From contig NZ_CP049866.1 of NCBI RefSeq assembly GCF_011300215.1, forward strand, positions 1,860,001 to 1,924,000: DNA of 64,000 nucleotides, written 5' to 3'. The notes beneath the pieces were generated by a model, which ran no database searches, was not told where the DNA came from, and saw only the letters and a list, made by a program, of their open reading frames with translations. Position 1 is the first letter of the stretch. Every line of letters begins with the position of its first letter. Shown one piece after another: positions 21,230 to 32,006 of this stretch. The stretch comes from Nocardioides piscis. Its GTDB lineage: Bacteria; Actinomycetota; Actinomycetes; Propionibacteriales; Nocardioidaceae. Both the position numbers and the translations under genes were made by a program.

Positions 21230-21334
21230 GGGACAAGCCAAGCAGGGACCACCGACAACGAGACCCCGGAAATGGCCTGGTTCCAAGGTCTGGGGAGAAC
21301 TACTTCCACAAGTCTTCCCGGCCCGGGCACCCAG

Positions 21335-21367
21335 GGTTTCGTGACGGGCCTCCGGCCTTCCTCAACC
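21335..21367 (-). repeat. 33-bp dispersed palindromic repeat, copy 2 (inverted)
   Basis: On the minus strand it reads GGTTGAGGAAGGCC, a GGA centre, then GGCCCGTCACGAAACC. It lies about 105 bp upstream of the HNH start, in opposite orientation to copy 1. Confidence 0.85.
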
Positions 21368-21407
21368 ACCGGGCGCAGTCGGTGCGACGCCCCGCGACCA
21401 GTTGTCC

Positions 21408-21782
21408 CTAGACGTACGAGGCGTCGACGACACCGATCCCGACGGCCACCAGCACCGCAAGCAGTCCGAGGAACACCGCGCACTGACCCGACGGCGCTGC
21501 CACGTCGTCGGCTGACCTGGCCACCGAGACGCCAAGGGCTGCGCCGACGACTCCCAGGAGGACCGTTGGCACCGCCCGGACGAGGATCTCCAGCTGCGGG
21601 TCTGATGTCTGCTCGCTGTGGAGCAGGACGTAGAAGAGGCCGCTGGCGAGGACCCCGCCACCCATCAGGGCGACGAAGGACAGCACGAGACCGAGCAGTC
21701 CCCGCGTGCGGGCGCCACGGTCGACGTTGGTCTCGTGGCCTGTCTCGTGGATGCTGGTGTCGGCGACGCTGTGCTGAGTCAT
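21408..21782 (-). CDS. Small membrane protein, unknown
   Basis: 124 aa. The N-terminal 25-30 residues are polar and His/Thr-rich (M-T-Q-H-S-V-A-D-T-S-I-H-E-T-G-H-E-T). Three hydrophobic segments follow: L-L-G-L-V-L-S-F-V-A-L-M-G-G-G-V-L-A, L-V-R-A-V-P-T-V-L-L-G-V-V-G-A-A-L-G, and V-F-L-G-L-L-A-V-L-V-A-V-G-I-G-V-V. ATG 21782 is chosen because a strong GGAGGGGGAG site precedes it. It is divergent from manB. I do not recognise a family. Confidence 0.65.
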   Translation of the reverse strand: MTQHSVADTSIHETGHETNVDRGARTRGLLGLVLSFVALMGGGVLASGLFYVLLHSEQTSDPQLEILVRAVPTVLLGVVGAALGVSVARSADDVAAPSGQCAVFLGLLAVLVAVGIGVVDASYV

Positions 21783-21880
21783 CTTCGGCTCCCCCTCCGG
21801 GACCGCGTCTGCGGTCCTGCGGCGGCGAGCGTAGCGGCCCCGACGACCAGTGCCACGGCCCACGAGGGGCGCGTCCTGAC

Positions 21881-21886
21881 TACGCT
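21881..21886 (+). promoter_or_regulatory. -10 box TACGCT for manB, leaderless arrangement
   Basis: TACGCT ends six bases before the manB ATG. No ribosome binding site lies between them. Confidence 0.5.
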
Positions 21887-21892
21887 GCACCC

Positions 21893-23278
21893 ATGGCATC
21901 AAGCTCCAGCACCCTGGACCCAGACAACCTCAACGCGATCTTCAAGGCCTACGACGTCCGCGGCACCGTCCCGGACCAGCTCGACGAGGCCCTTGCCGAG
22001 GCGACGGGCGCAGCCTTCGTCGAGGTGATCGGTGCGCCGACGATCGTGGTCGGCCATGACATGCGGCCCAGCTCGCCGGGCCTGGCCAGCGCCTTCGCGG
22101 CCGGTGCGACCGCGGCCGGCGCCGACGTCGTCATGATCGGCCTCGCGTCGACCGACCAGCTCTACTTCGCCTCCGGTCACCTCGACCATGCGGGCGTGAT
22201 GTTCACCGCGAGCCACAACCCGGCCCAGTACAACGGGATGAAGATGTGCCGCGCAGGTGCGCTGCCCATCGGCACCGACACGGGCCTGGCCGAGATCCGC
22301 GACGTCGTCATCCGTGGCGGGCACGAGCCGGCTGCCACCGCGGGGAGCATCAGCGAGCAGGACGTGCTCGAGGCCTACGCCGCTCACCTCCTCTCGCTCG
22401 CCCCGGTCGAGGGCCGCAAGCTCAAGGTCGTGGTCGATGCGGGCAACGGCATGGCCGGTCTCACCGCGCCGACGGTCTTCGACCTGATCGGCACCGAGCA
22501 GGCCGAGATGGTGCCGATGTACTTCGAGCTCGACGGCACCTTCCCCAACCACGAGGCCAACCCGATCGAGGCGGAGAACCTGCACGACCTCCAGGCCAAG
22601 GTCCTCGAGACCGGGGCCGACATCGGCCTGGCCTTCGACGGCGACGCCGACCGCTGCTTCCTCGTCGACGAGCGAGGGGAGGCGGTCTCGCCGTCGACCC
22701 TGACCGGGCTGATCGCGGCACGCGAGCTCGCCAAGGAGCCCGGCTCGACGATCATCCACAACCTGATCACGAGCCGGTCGGTGCCGGAGCTGGTCACCGA
22801 GCTGGGCGGCAAGCCGGTCCGGACCCGCGTCGGCCACTCCTACATCAAGGCGACGATGGCCGAGACCGGCGCGATCTTCGGCGGCGAGCACAGCGGACAC
22901 TTCTACTTCCGCGACTTCTGGAAGGCCGACTCCGGGATGCTCGCCGCGCTCCACGCGATGGCGGCCCTGGCGGAGACCGACCAGCCCCTGAGCGGGCTGC
23001 TCGCCGAATACGAGCGCTATGTCACCAGCGGTGAGATCAACTCCACCGTCACCGACCAGGCGAGCATCGTCGACGAGCTCGAGGCGACGTACGCCGATGG
23101 CGACGGTGTGACCGTCGACCGGCTCGACGGACTCACGGTCAGTCACGACGACTGGTGGTTCAACGTCCGGCCCTCGAACACCGAACCCCTGCTGCGGCTC
23201 AACGCCGAAGGCAGTGACACCGCCACCATGGAGCGGGTCCGCGACGACGTACTAGCTGTCATCAGGAGGCAGTCATGA
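21893..23278 (+). CDS. manB: Phosphomannomutase/phosphoglucomutase
   Basis: 461 aa alpha-D-phosphohexomutase interconverting mannose-6-phosphate and mannose-1-phosphate (glucose forms possible). The phosphoserine is S107 in T-A-S-H-N-P, the magnesium loop D-G-D-A-D-R is at 249-254, the sugar-binding loop is G-G-E-H-S-G-H-F, and the phosphate-binding loop R-P-S-N-T-E-P is near the C-terminus. All four domains are complete. Its product feeds ManC. The stop overlaps the start of the Trm112-like gene (ATGA), starting an operon with the SIS isomerase. Counterpart by context: Rv3257c. Confidence 0.95.
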   Translation: MASSSSTLDPDNLNAIFKAYDVRGTVPDQLDEALAEATGAAFVEVIGAPTIVVGHDMRPSSPGLASAFAAGATAAGADVVMIGLASTDQLYFASGHLDHAGVMFTASHNPAQYNGMKMCRAGALPIGTDTGLAEIRDVVIRGGHEPAATAGSISEQDVLEAYAAHLLSLAPVEGRKLKVVVDAGNGMAGLTAPTVFDLIGTEQAEMVPMYFELDGTFPNHEANPIEAENLHDLQAKVLETGADIGLAFDGDADRCFLVDERGEAVSPSTLTGLIAARELAKEPGSTIIHNLITSRSVPELVTELGGKPVRTRVGHSYIKATMAETGAIFGGEHSGHFYFRDFWKADSGMLAALHAMAALAETDQPLSGLLAEYERYVTSGEINSTVTDQASIVDELEATYADGDGVTVDRLDGLTVSHDDWWFNVRPSNTEPLLRLNAEGSDTATMERVRDDVLAVIRRQS

Positions 23279-23439
23279 ACATCCACCCCGAGCTGCTCGA
23301 GATCATCGTGTGCCCCGACTGTCACGGCGACCTCCGTCAGGAGGCCGAGGAGCTGGTCTGCACCGCGTGCGGCCTGGCCTACCCCGTCCGCGACGACATC
23401 CCGGTGCTGCTGGTCGACGAGGCCCGCAAGCCGGCCTGA
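23275..23439 (+). CDS. Trm112 family zinc-ribbon-like protein
   Basis: 54 aa: an N-terminal [14 protein letters not shown], then [20 protein letters not shown]. Two C-x-x-C pairs make a zinc ribbon, and the I-P-V-L-L end is typical of the Trm112/YcaR family. The start overlaps the manB stop and GGAGG sits 5 nt upstream. It is too short for many gene finders. Trm112 proteins act as small partners of other enzymes; here the partner is not known. Confidence 0.9.
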   Translation: MNIHPELLEIIVCPDCHGDLRQEAEELVCTACGLAYPVRDDIPVLLVDEARKPA

Positions 23440-23451
23440 GCGGGGACGGCG

Positions 23452-24483
23452 ATGGCGACGTGGTTCGACGAATCCCGGCTCGACGACGAGTCGGCGCTGG
23501 CCGCCATCGACGCCCGGTTGCGCTCGCTGGCTGAGAGTGGCGCGCGGGTGCGGCGAGAGTCGCACGACGCTGCGACGGCGACCGCCGAGGCGATCGCCCG
23601 CGACCTGGCCATGTCCCAGCCGCGAGCGGTGATCGCGGCCGGACCCGACTCCCGACTGCTCCGCGCGGTGCTCGAGCCGCGCTGCCCGGTCCCGTTCGTC
23701 GCCTGGCCCGCCCCGGCGCTTCCCGGCTGGGCCGGCAGCCTCGACCTGGTCGTCATGCTGGCGCCCGGAGGCTCCGACCCGGGCTCGGCGTCCGCGGTCG
23801 CGGAGGCCGTACGCCGCGGAGCCCAGGTGGTCGTGGCCTGCCCGCCCGACTCCCTGGTCGCCGAGCACGCCGCTGGTCGCTACACGACGATCCTGCCGAC
23901 CGTCACCGGCGACCAGCTCGCCACCGCCGTCGTGATGCTCGACTACCTCGCGCAGGTCAACCTGGGACCGCAGGCCGACGCCGACAGCGTCGCCACGGCG
24001 CTGGACGAGGTCGCGCAGGCCTGCTCTCCCCACCGTGACCTCGCGGTCAACCCCGCCAAGATGCTGGCGATCTCGCTGGCCGACGCGCTGCCCGTCGTGT
24101 GGGGCGGATCGGTCCTCGCGGCACGTGCTGCCCGTCGGGTCGCGGAGTCCTTCCGGCGCTCCAGCGGTCGGGGAGCAGTCGCCGGTGACGCCGAGCACCT
24201 GCTGCCGCTGATCGAGGCTGCCAAGGCGCGAGACGTCTTCCAGGACCCGTTCGCCGACGGCGGTGGCGATCTGCGTCCCCTGCTCCTGGTGCTCGACGAC
24301 GGGACCGAGGATCCGGTCGTGCGCGAGCAGCGCGGACGCCTCCAGGCCGCCGCCGCGAGCCGGGGCGTGCGCACCGAGACGCTCACGACCCAGGCCCCGA
24401 CGGAGGTGGCGCGCTATTCCTCGCTGGTGCTCCAAGGCACCTACGCGGCCGAATACCTCCGCGTGGGGCTCGTCGAGGACTGA
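23452..24483 (+). CDS. SIS-domain protein, phosphoglucose/phosphomannose isomerase-like
   Basis: 343 aa, two sugar-isomerase (SIS) lobes. The first has A-V-I-A-A-G-P-D-S-R-L-L and L-D-L-V-V-M-L-A-P-G-G-S-D-P-G-S; the second has L-P-V-V-W-G-G-S-V-L-A-A-R-A-A-R-R. It occupies the Rv3256c position in the manB operon and is inferred to isomerise fructose-6-phosphate/mannose-6-phosphate, or to be a regulatory relative. The catalytic Glu/His set of bifunctional PGI/PMI enzymes is not clearly visible, so activity is uncertain. ATG is 12 nt after the Trm112 stop. Confidence 0.82.
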   Translation: MATWFDESRLDDESALAAIDARLRSLAESGARVRRESHDAATATAEAIARDLAMSQPRAVIAAGPDSRLLRAVLEPRCPVPFVAWPAPALPGWAGSLDLVVMLAPGGSDPGSASAVAEAVRRGAQVVVACPPDSLVAEHAAGRYTTILPTVTGDQLATAVVMLDYLAQVNLGPQADADSVATALDEVAQACSPHRDLAVNPAKMLAISLADALPVVWGGSVLAARAARRVAESFRRSSGRGAVAGDAEHLLPLIEAAKARDVFQDPFADGGGDLRPLLLVLDDGTEDPVVREQRGRLQAAAASRGVRTETLTTQAPTEVARYSSLVLQGTYAAEYLRVGLVED

Positions 24484-24491
24484 GACCTCGA

Positions 24492-24497
24492 TAGGGT
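24492..24497 (+). promoter_or_regulatory. -10 box TAGGGT upstream of the DUF808 leader ORF
   Basis: TAGGGT ends seven bases before GTG 24505, the start of an eight-codon ORF that runs into the DUF808 start codon. Confidence 0.5.
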
Positions 24498-24504
24498 GAC
24501 CTGC

Positions 24505-24530
24505 GTGAACGACGCGAGAGAGCCCGCCTG

Positions 24531-24531
<1 letters not shown>
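24505..24531 (+). CDS. Possible eight-residue leaderless leader peptide (VNDAREPA)
   Basis: GTG followed by seven codons and TGA. The TGA shares its last base with the ATG of the DUF808 gene (TGATG). With the TAGGGT box just upstream, the transcript would begin at this GTG, and reinitiation at the overlap would translate the main gene. This is inferred from layout alone. Confidence 0.4.
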
Positions 24532-25559
<1,028 letters not shown>

Positions 25560-25688
25560 GACGAGCAGGGCGCCGAGGATTCTGTGAATCTGTGAGCCGC
25601 GTCCTACGCTTTTCAAGGTCAGCGCGGGAGATCCCGACGGTGCACAGATGTGCGGCGCAGACTCGCTCCACTGAACTCAGGAGACACG

Positions 25689-27116
25689 ATGGACTTCAAG
25701 GTCGCCGACCTCAGCCTGGCCGAGTACGGCCGCAAGGAGATCGAGCTCGCCGAGCACGAGATGCCCGGACTCATGGCCATGCGTGAGCGCTTCGGGGCGA
25801 GCCAGCCGCTCGCCGGAGCCCGCATCGCCGGCTCGCTGCACATGACCATCCAGACGGCCGTCCTCATCGAGACGCTCACCGCGCTCGGTGCCGACGTGCG
25901 CTGGGCCACGTGCAACATCTTCTCCACCCAGGACCACGCTGCCGCTGCGGTCGTCGTCGGTCGCGACGGCACCGTCGACGCCCCCGCCGGCACCCCGGTG
26001 TTCGCCTGGAAGGGCGAGACGCTGGCCGAGTACTGGGACGAGGCCGAGAAGGTCTTCGACTTCGCCGAGGGTGGCCCCAACGTCCTGCTCGACGACGGCG
26101 GCGACATCACGATGCTCCTGCACCTGGGTGTCGAGTTCGAGAAGACCGGTGTCGTGCCGTCGCAGGACAGCACCGACAACGAGGAGTTCAAGGAGGTGCT
26201 GCGCGTCCTGGCCCGCTCGGTCGAGACCCGTCCGCAGCACTGGACCAAGATCGCCCAGGACATCAAGGGCGTCTCCGAGGAGACCACCACCGGTGTGCTG
26301 CGCCTCTACGACCGGTTCCGCGACGGCACCCTGCTCTTCCCGGCGATCAACGTCAACGACTCGGTCACCAAGTCCAAGTTCGACAACAAGTACGGCTGCC
26401 GCCACTCGCTCATCGACGGTCTCAACCGGGCGACCGACGTGATGATCGGCGGCAAGGTCGCTGTCGTGTGCGGCTACGGCGACGTCGGCAAGGGCTCGGC
26501 CGAGTCGCTGCGTGGCCAGGGCGCCCGCGTCATCGTCACCGAGATCGACCCCATCTGCGCGCTGCAGGCGGCGATGGACGGCTATGAGGTCAAGCGCCTC
26601 GAGTCTGTCGTCGAGACGGCCGACATCTTCATCACCACGACCGGCAACTTCGACATCATCACGGTCGAGCACTTCCACAAGATGAAGCACCAGGCCATCG
26701 TGGGCAACATCGGCCACTTCGACAACGAGATCAACATGGCGGGCCTGGCCAAGATCCCCGGCATCGTCAAGGACGAGATCAAGCCGCAGGTCCACCAGTG
26801 GATCTTCCCCGACGGCAAGAAGGTCATCGTCCTCTCCGAGGGCCGTCTGCTCAACCTCGGCAACGCCACGGGCCACCCGTCGTTCGTGATGTCGAACTCC
26901 TTCACCAACCAGGTGCTGGCGCAGATCGAGCTCTACACCAAGGCCGACGAGTACGACCTCGGCGTGCACGTCCTGCCCAAGCACCTCGACGAGGAGGTGG
27001 CTCGCCTGCACCTCGACGCCCTCGGGGTCGAGCTGACGGAGCTCACCAAGGAGCAGGCTGCCTACCTCGGCGTCGACGTCGCCGGACCGTACAAGTCCGA
27101 TCTGTATCGGTACTGA
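25689..27116 (+). CDS. ahcY: Adenosylhomocysteinase (S-adenosyl-L-homocysteine hydrolase)
   Basis: 475 aa cytosolic NAD-dependent enzyme that splits S-adenosylhomocysteine to adenosine and homocysteine, completing the activated-methyl cycle. Seen: [17 protein letters not shown] at the substrate site, the NAD loop G-Y-G-D-V-G-K-G from residue 262, and the conserved C-terminal tail K-S-D-L-Y-R-Y that reaches the neighbouring subunit's NAD. ATG 25689 gives the usual start (M-D-F-K-V-A-D-L) and follows CAGGAG. Counterpart by context: Rv3248c; mtrA follows after 15 nt. Confidence 0.97.
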   Translation: MDFKVADLSLAEYGRKEIELAEHEMPGLMAMRERFGASQPLAGARIAGSLHMTIQTAVLIETLTALGADVRWATCNIFSTQDHAAAAVVVGRDGTVDAPAGTPVFAWKGETLAEYWDEAEKVFDFAEGGPNVLLDDGGDITMLLHLGVEFEKTGVVPSQDSTDNEEFKEVLRVLARSVETRPQHWTKIAQDIKGVSEETTTGVLRLYDRFRDGTLLFPAINVNDSVTKSKFDNKYGCRHSLIDGLNRATDVMIGGKVAVVCGYGDVGKGSAESLRGQGARVIVTEIDPICALQAAMDGYEVKRLESVVETADIFITTTGNFDIITVEHFHKMKHQAIVGNIGHFDNEINMAGLAKIPGIVKDEIKPQVHQWIFPDGKKVIVLSEGRLLNLGNATGHPSFVMSNSFTNQVLAQIELYTKADEYDLGVHVLPKHLDEEVARLHLDALGVELTELTKEQAAYLGVDVAGPYKSDLYRY

Positions 27117-27131
27117 GGCAGACTTGCCTGC

Positions 27132-27830
27132 ATGAGCCCGACCGAGCAGCCCACGAGGGGCAGCGTGCTGGTGGTGGACGACGACTCGTCACTGGCCGAG
27201 ATGCTGTCGATCGTGCTGCGCCAGGAGGGTTTCGAGAGCCGGGTCGTCACCCGTGGCGACCAGGCTCTCGAGGCCTTCCGCAGCTTCAAGCCCGACCTGG
27301 TGCTCCTCGACCTGATGCTGCCGGGCAAGGACGGCATCGACGTCTGCAAGGAGATCCGCGCCGAGTCGGGGGTGCCGATCGTCATGCTCACGGCCAAGGG
27401 CGACACCATCGACGTGGTCGTGGGGCTGGAGTCCGGTGCCGACGACTACGTCGTCAAGCCGTTCAAGCCCAAGGAGCTCATCGCCCGGATCCGTGCGCGC
27501 GTGCGACGCAACGACACGCCGACCGGGGAGTCGCTGAACATCGGCGACCTCACCATCGACGTCGCCGGGCACTCGGTGACCCGCGACGAGCAGCCGGTCA
27601 ACCTCACGCCCCTGGAGTTCGACCTCCTGGTGTGCCTGGCCCGCAAGCCCTGGCAGGTCTTCACCCGTGAGGTGCTGCTCGAGCAGGTGTGGGGCTACCG
27701 CCACAGTGCTGACACCCGGCTGGTCAACGTCCACGTGCAACGGCTCCGGTCCAAGGTCGAGCACGACCCGGAGAACCCAGAGATCGTGGTGACGGTCCGG
27801 GGCGTGGGATACAAGGCCGGCACCTCCTAG
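27132..27830 (+). CDS. mtrA: MtrA, OmpR-type response regulator
   Basis: 232 aa. The receiver domain has acidic residues D16-D18, phosphoacceptor D60 in L-L-D-L-M-L-P-G, T in M-L-T-A-K, and K in V-V-K-P-F. The C-terminal winged helix ends R-L-R-S-K-V-E-H-D-P-E-N-P-E-I-V-V-T-V-R-G-V-G-Y. It is close to actinobacterial MtrA, which controls cell-wall hydrolases and division. A CAGACT box (27119-27124) ends seven bases before ATG, a leaderless layout separate from ahcY. mtrB and lpqB follow. Confidence 0.96.
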   Translation: MSPTEQPTRGSVLVVDDDSSLAEMLSIVLRQEGFESRVVTRGDQALEAFRSFKPDLVLLDLMLPGKDGIDVCKEIRAESGVPIVMLTAKGDTIDVVVGLESGADDYVVKPFKPKELIARIRARVRRNDTPTGESLNIGDLTIDVAGHSVTRDEQPVNLTPLEFDLLVCLARKPWQVFTREVLLEQVWGYRHSADTRLVNVHVQRLRSKVEHDPENPEIVVTVRGVGYKAGTS

Positions 27831-27837
27831 GCCTCCC

Positions 27838-29478
27838 GTGTCCGACCCGGAGGCCCACCCCGCCTCACCCCTGAGCAGTCCGCCGGAGCGGGCAAGACAC
27901 GGGGTGCGCCGTGCCCTGACCTTCTGGCGACGCTCGGTCCAGGCGCGCGTGGTCGCCAGCACGGTGCTGCTGTCCGCGGCCGTCGTCGGGATCGTCGGCG
28001 CGTTCCTGATGCAGCAGACCCGCGACGGGCTGGTCGACAACCGGGTGGACAAGGTCGTCGCGGAGGCACTCAACGAGACCGCAGACGTGCGCACCAAGCT
28101 CGCCTTCGCACCCGGCACGGACGTGGACGAGTCGAGGCAGCAGGACGACCTGATCGAGCCGATCATCAGCCGGGGCGCCTCGCGCGGTTTCGCCGCGATC
28201 CTCTCCCCGTCCGAGGCCACCGGCGGCCGGCTGGCCGACGGCGGGGCGAAGTTCACCCAGGGCCTCGACCTGGACAGCGTGCCCCTGTCCCTCCAGCGCC
28301 ACTTCGACGGACCGGCCTCCACTGCCTGGACGTTCACCGACATCCGCACGACCCGGCCGATCCCGGGGCTTCCAGAAGGGCCCGGGATCGTCGTGGCCAG
28401 CCAGGTCACCCTCCCGGCCGACAACAACGACACCTACACCCTCTACTACCTCTACTCCCTGGACGAGGAGCGGGGCACGCTGGCCCTCGTCGGCCGGGCC
28501 CTGCTGACGACGGCCGCACTGCTGCTCCTCCTGGTGGCGGGTCTTGCTTGGCTGGTGGCGCGCCAGGTGGTGACCCCGGTCAGGATGGCCCGACGGGTCG
28601 CCGAGCGGCTCGCCGCCGGGCAGCTGCAGGAGAGGCTGCGCGTCACCGGCGAGGACGACCTCGCCCGGCTGGCGATGTCGTTCAACCAGATGGCCAGCAA
28701 CCTGCAGAAGCAGATCCGCCAGCTCGAGGAGCTCAGCCGACTGCAGCGCCGGTTCGTCGCCGACGTCTCCCACGAGCTCCGCACCCCGTTGACCACGGTG
28801 CGGATGGCCGGCGACGTCCTCCACGACGCGCGCAGGAGCTTCGACCCCGACACGCTGCGGGCGGCCGAGCTGCTGCAGACCGAGCTCGACCGCTTCGAGG
28901 TCCTGCTGGCCGACCTGCTCGAGATCAGTCGCTTCGACGCGGGCGCCGCCGTCCTCGACGCCGAGGACGTCGACCTGGTCGACGTCGCCCACCGGGTGGT
29001 GGACATGACCCGCGCCCTGGCCGAGCAGCGTGACACGAAGGTGCTGGTGACCGGCCCTGCCCACGCCTGCCTGGCCGAGGCGGACGTGCGACGGGTCGAG
29101 CGGATCGTGCGCAACCTGGTGACCAACGCCATCGACCACGCCGAGCGCAGGGACATCCACCTGCTCGTCGGGGGCGACGAGCACTCGGCGGCCATCGCCG
29201 TACGCGATCACGGGGTCGGTCTCGGGCCGGGGGAGTCGGCCATGGTGTTCAACCGGTTCTGGCGCGCCGATCCCGCCCGTGCCCGCACCAGCGGCGGCAC
29301 CGGCCTGGGCCTGTCGATCTCGCTGGAGGACACCCGTCTCCACGGCGGCTGGTTGCAGGCCTGGGGACGGCCGGGCGAGGGCTCGCAGTTCCGGCTGACG
29401 CTGCCTCGACGCCTGGGCCAGCCGCTGCGCCACAGCCCGCTGCCACTGGTGCCGGTCGATGCGAAGGAGTCGGCATGA
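27838..29478 (+). CDS. mtrB: MtrB, sensor histidine kinase
   Basis: 546 aa. TM1 lies near residues 35-60 (V-V-A-S-T-V-L-L-S-A-A-V-V-G-I-V-G-A-F-L), followed by an extracytoplasmic sensor region and TM2 (L-L-T-T-A-A-L-L-L-L-L-V-A-G-L-A-W-L). Then come a HAMP domain, HisKA with H312 in D-V-S-H-E-L-R-T-P-L, and HATPase with N-L-V-T-N-A-I-D-H, D-H-G-V-G-L and G-G-T-G-L-G-L-S. It phosphorylates MtrA. GTG start is 7 nt after mtrA and the stop overlaps lpqB (ATGA), so this is an mtrA-mtrB-lpqB operon. Confidence 0.96.
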   Translation: MSDPEAHPASPLSSPPERARHGVRRALTFWRRSVQARVVASTVLLSAAVVGIVGAFLMQQTRDGLVDNRVDKVVAEALNETADVRTKLAFAPGTDVDESRQQDDLIEPIISRGASRGFAAILSPSEATGGRLADGGAKFTQGLDLDSVPLSLQRHFDGPASTAWTFTDIRTTRPIPGLPEGPGIVVASQVTLPADNNDTYTLYYLYSLDEERGTLALVGRALLTTAALLLLLVAGLAWLVARQVVTPVRMARRVAERLAAGQLQERLRVTGEDDLARLAMSFNQMASNLQKQIRQLEELSRLQRRFVADVSHELRTPLTTVRMAGDVLHDARRSFDPDTLRAAELLQTELDRFEVLLADLLEISRFDAGAAVLDAEDVDLVDVAHRVVDMTRALAEQRDTKVLVTGPAHACLAEADVRRVERIVRNLVTNAIDHAERRDIHLLVGGDEHSAAIAVRDHGVGLGPGESAMVFNRFWRADPARARTSGGTGLGLSISLEDTRLHGGWLQAWGRPGEGSQFRLTLPRRLGQPLRHSPLPLVPVDAKESA

Positions 29479-31214
29479 GGACCCGTCTGGCCCACGCCGT
29501 GATCGCGATCTGCGTCGTGATCCTGGCCTCGGCCTGCGTCCGGATGCCGAGCGAGGGCCCGGTCTCCGAGGTCGACAGCGAGTCGCGCTCGGACAACACG
29601 CCGGGGACCTACTTCGACCCCAAGCCGCCCCAGCCGGGGGAGTCGCAGACCGAGATCGTGCTCAACTTCCTCGAGGCGATGAGAGCGACCCCGATCCAGA
29701 TGGGGGTGGCGCGCGAGTTCCTCAGCGTCGAGGCGCAGAAGGCCTGGGAGCCCGAGGAGTCGATCCTCACCTATGCCGAGCTCGGCGACCCGGTGGGCAC
29801 CTTCGAGGTCGTGCTGCCGATGGAGGAGATCGAGCAGTACGACGCCCGCGGGGCCTGGCAGCGGTCGCGAAGCACCCAGGAGCTGTCCTTCGGCCTCACC
29901 TCGGAGGAGGGCGAGTGGCGCATCGACCGGCTGCCCGACGGCATGGTGGTGCCCGCGTCGTGGTTCGAGAGCCAGTTCCGACGGGTCTCGCTCTACTACT
30001 TCGACCCCACCGGCCAGATCCTCGTCCCCGAGCCGGTGTTCGTCCCTGAGGGCGACCAGCTCGCCTCGTCACTGGTCGACGGGCTGGTCAACGACCCGAG
30101 CATCGACCCCCGGATCTCGCGCACGTTCTTCCCCCCTGAGCTGCTGCGCGGGCTGTCGGTGCCGATCACCGAGGACGGGATCGCCGAGGTCTCGCTGGCC
30201 GGCCCGACCATCAAGGTGGACGCCGAGATCACCCAGCGGATCCTGACCCAGCTCGTCTGGACGATGAGGCAGGAACCCCGCATCCGGGCCGTGAGCCTCA
30301 CCGTGGGCGAAGAAGAGCTCGTCGCCCCCGGTGACACCACCCAGATCGGGCTCGACGTCGGCAGCGCCTTCGACCCCACGGGCGCGGAGGCCAGCAGCGA
30401 CCTCTTCGGGCTGGTCGACGGGCTCCTGGTGCGCGGGTCGTCCATCGGTGCCCTGCAGCCCACGGCCGGCCCGTTGGGAACCCAGCGTCTGGGTGCCAGG
30501 TCGATCGGGGTCAACCTGTCCGGCGTGCGCGTGGCTGCCGTCTCGGGCGACGGCGGCAGCGTCCTGGTCGCACCCGTCGACGAGGAGGGCCGAGCCGTCC
30601 AGGTGGTGAGCGCGGCCCGCGACCTGCTCCCGCCTGCCTGGGACTTCGCCGACCGTCTCTGGCTCGTCGAACGAGGCGCCGGCCGGGCGCGGGTGAGCGT
30701 CGTCGCCGGCGACCGGCCCCCACGCGAGATCGAGGTCCAGGGGGTCACCGGCCGCGACGTGCGGCACGTCCTGGTCTCTCGCGACGGGAGTCGGCTGGTG
30801 GCAGTCGTACGCCGGCCCGACGGCGACCGCGTCCTGGTCAGCAGGATCCTCCACGACGAAGCCGGCGGGGTCCTGCGAACCACCCGTGCGGTGCCGCTGG
30901 CGTTCGCGCCGCAGGCGCCCTCGTTGGTCATCCGCGACATCACCTGGCGCTCGCCCAGCGCGATCTCGGTGCTGAGCGACCTCAGCCGCGACCTCTCGCT
31001 GGTCGAGACCATCTCGGTCGACGGCGCCCCGGGCGACCCCGGCATCGGCGGCGCGACCCGCGTGCAGGGCGGGACGCGCGAGCTGGTCGGATCGCCCGTG
31101 GAGGGGATCGAGATCTTCGCACTCTCGGGCGACGACGTGAGCGACGTGACCGCGCCCGAGCTCCCCGTCGCGTCCCTGCCCAAGGACCTGGTCTCGTTGA
31201 CCTACGTCGGCTGA
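29475..31214 (+). CDS. lpqB: LpqB lipoprotein, MtrB-associated
   Basis: 579 aa. Lipoprotein signal with L-A-S-A-C, Cys at residue 21. The N-terminal region (F-L-E-A-M-R-A-T-P-I-Q-M) and a GerMN-like middle domain (V-S-L-Y-Y-F-D-P-T-G-Q-I-L-V-P-E-P) lead to a C-terminal LpqB beta-propeller. In mycobacteria LpqB interacts with the MtrB sensor domain outside the membrane and tunes MtrA phosphorylation. The start overlaps the mtrB stop by ATGA. Confidence 0.94.
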   Translation: MRTRLAHAVIAICVVILASACVRMPSEGPVSEVDSESRSDNTPGTYFDPKPPQPGESQTEIVLNFLEAMRATPIQMGVAREFLSVEAQKAWEPEESILTYAELGDPVGTFEVVLPMEEIEQYDARGAWQRSRSTQELSFGLTSEEGEWRIDRLPDGMVVPASWFESQFRRVSLYYFDPTGQILVPEPVFVPEGDQLASSLVDGLVNDPSIDPRISRTFFPPELLRGLSVPITEDGIAEVSLAGPTIKVDAEITQRILTQLVWTMRQEPRIRAVSLTVGEEELVAPGDTTQIGLDVGSAFDPTGAEASSDLFGLVDGLLVRGSSIGALQPTAGPLGTQRLGARSIGVNLSGVRVAAVSGDGGSVLVAPVDEEGRAVQVVSAARDLLPPAWDFADRLWLVERGAGRARVSVVAGDRPPREIEVQGVTGRDVRHVLVSRDGSRLVAVVRRPDGDRVLVSRILHDEAGGVLRTTRAVPLAFAPQAPSLVIRDITWRSPSAISVLSDLSRDLSLVETISVDGAPGDPGIGGATRVQGGTRELVGSPVEGIEIFALSGDDVSDVTAPELPVASLPKDLVSLTYVG

Positions 31215-31271
31215 TCCGTCTCCACAGGGCGCGCACGCGACGGTTGCCGGGCCGCGCGGAGAGGTGCTGCG

Positions 31272-31979
31272 ATGACGGACGTGCGCGACGTGGTGCTGGA
31301 CCTGGTGACGGGCAGCGCCTGTGTGGGGTGCGAGGCGCCCGGCCGGATGCTGTGTCGCGCGTGTCGAGAGGGCCTGCCCCGGCGGGCGCGCGTCGCCTGG
31401 CCGCACCCGACGCCGCCCGGGCTGGCGACGCCGTGGGTGATGACCGACTACGACGGTGCAGTGCGGGCGATGATCGTGGGCCACAAGGACCGAGGTCAGT
31501 TCGCGTTCAGGCGCACCCTCGCCCAGCTCCTGCTCGAGTCGGTCCGAGCGGCGGCGGGGGAGCCGGGCGCGACCCTGGTGCTGGTTCCGGTGCCGTCCCG
31601 GCCGGGGTCCAGCCGTCGGCGGGGCTACGACCCCATGGGCACCCTGACCCGGATCGTCGCCACCCGGCTGAGGAAGGAGGGGCACTCGGCGTGCGCGGCT
31701 CCGCTCCTGGTCTCGAGCCGGTCCGTCGTCGACCAGGCGGGCCTGGACGCGGCTCAGCGAGCGGTCAACCTGGCCGGGTCGATGACGTGCCCGTCACCCG
31801 GCCTGGCCAGGCTCGCCAGGCGCCATACGCACGCGAGGGTGGTGGTGTGTGACGACGTGCTGACCACGGGCGCCACGGCCGCAGAGGCCCAGCGCGCGTT
31901 GTCGGCGGTGGGACTCGTCCCCGTCGCGATCGCCGCCGTTGCCGCGACCCGCCGCCGGAGCTGGTCCCAAACCCCGTGA
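31272..31979 (+). CDS. ComF family phosphoribosyltransferase-like protein
   Basis: 235 aa. The N-terminal double zinc finger C-V-G-C-E-A-P-G-R-M-L-C-R-A-C is followed by V-P-V-P-S-R-P-G-S-S-R-R-R-G-Y-D and the PRPP loop V-V-V-C-D-D-V-L-T-T-G-A-T. These are the ComF/GntX hallmarks, linked to DNA uptake in other bacteria. In actinobacteria the gene keeps this place between lpqB and hpf (Rv3242c). Role in this organism is unproven. Confidence 0.9.
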   Translation: MTDVRDVVLDLVTGSACVGCEAPGRMLCRACREGLPRRARVAWPHPTPPGLATPWVMTDYDGAVRAMIVGHKDRGQFAFRRTLAQLLLESVRAAAGEPGATLVLVPVPSRPGSSRRRGYDPMGTLTRIVATRLRKEGHSACAAPLLVSSRSVVDQAGLDAAQRAVNLAGSMTCPSPGLARLARRHTHARVVVCDDVLTTGATAAEAQRALSAVGLVPVAIAAVAATRRRSWSQTP

Positions 31980-32006
31980 TTCCTTTTGTCCTGACCCCGG
32001 AGGGGC

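Noticed and set aside
25560..25688. SAH riboswitch upstream of ahcY
   Set aside because: The sequence does not show the conserved GAGGAGCGCUGC-type core and pairing of known SAH riboswitches.
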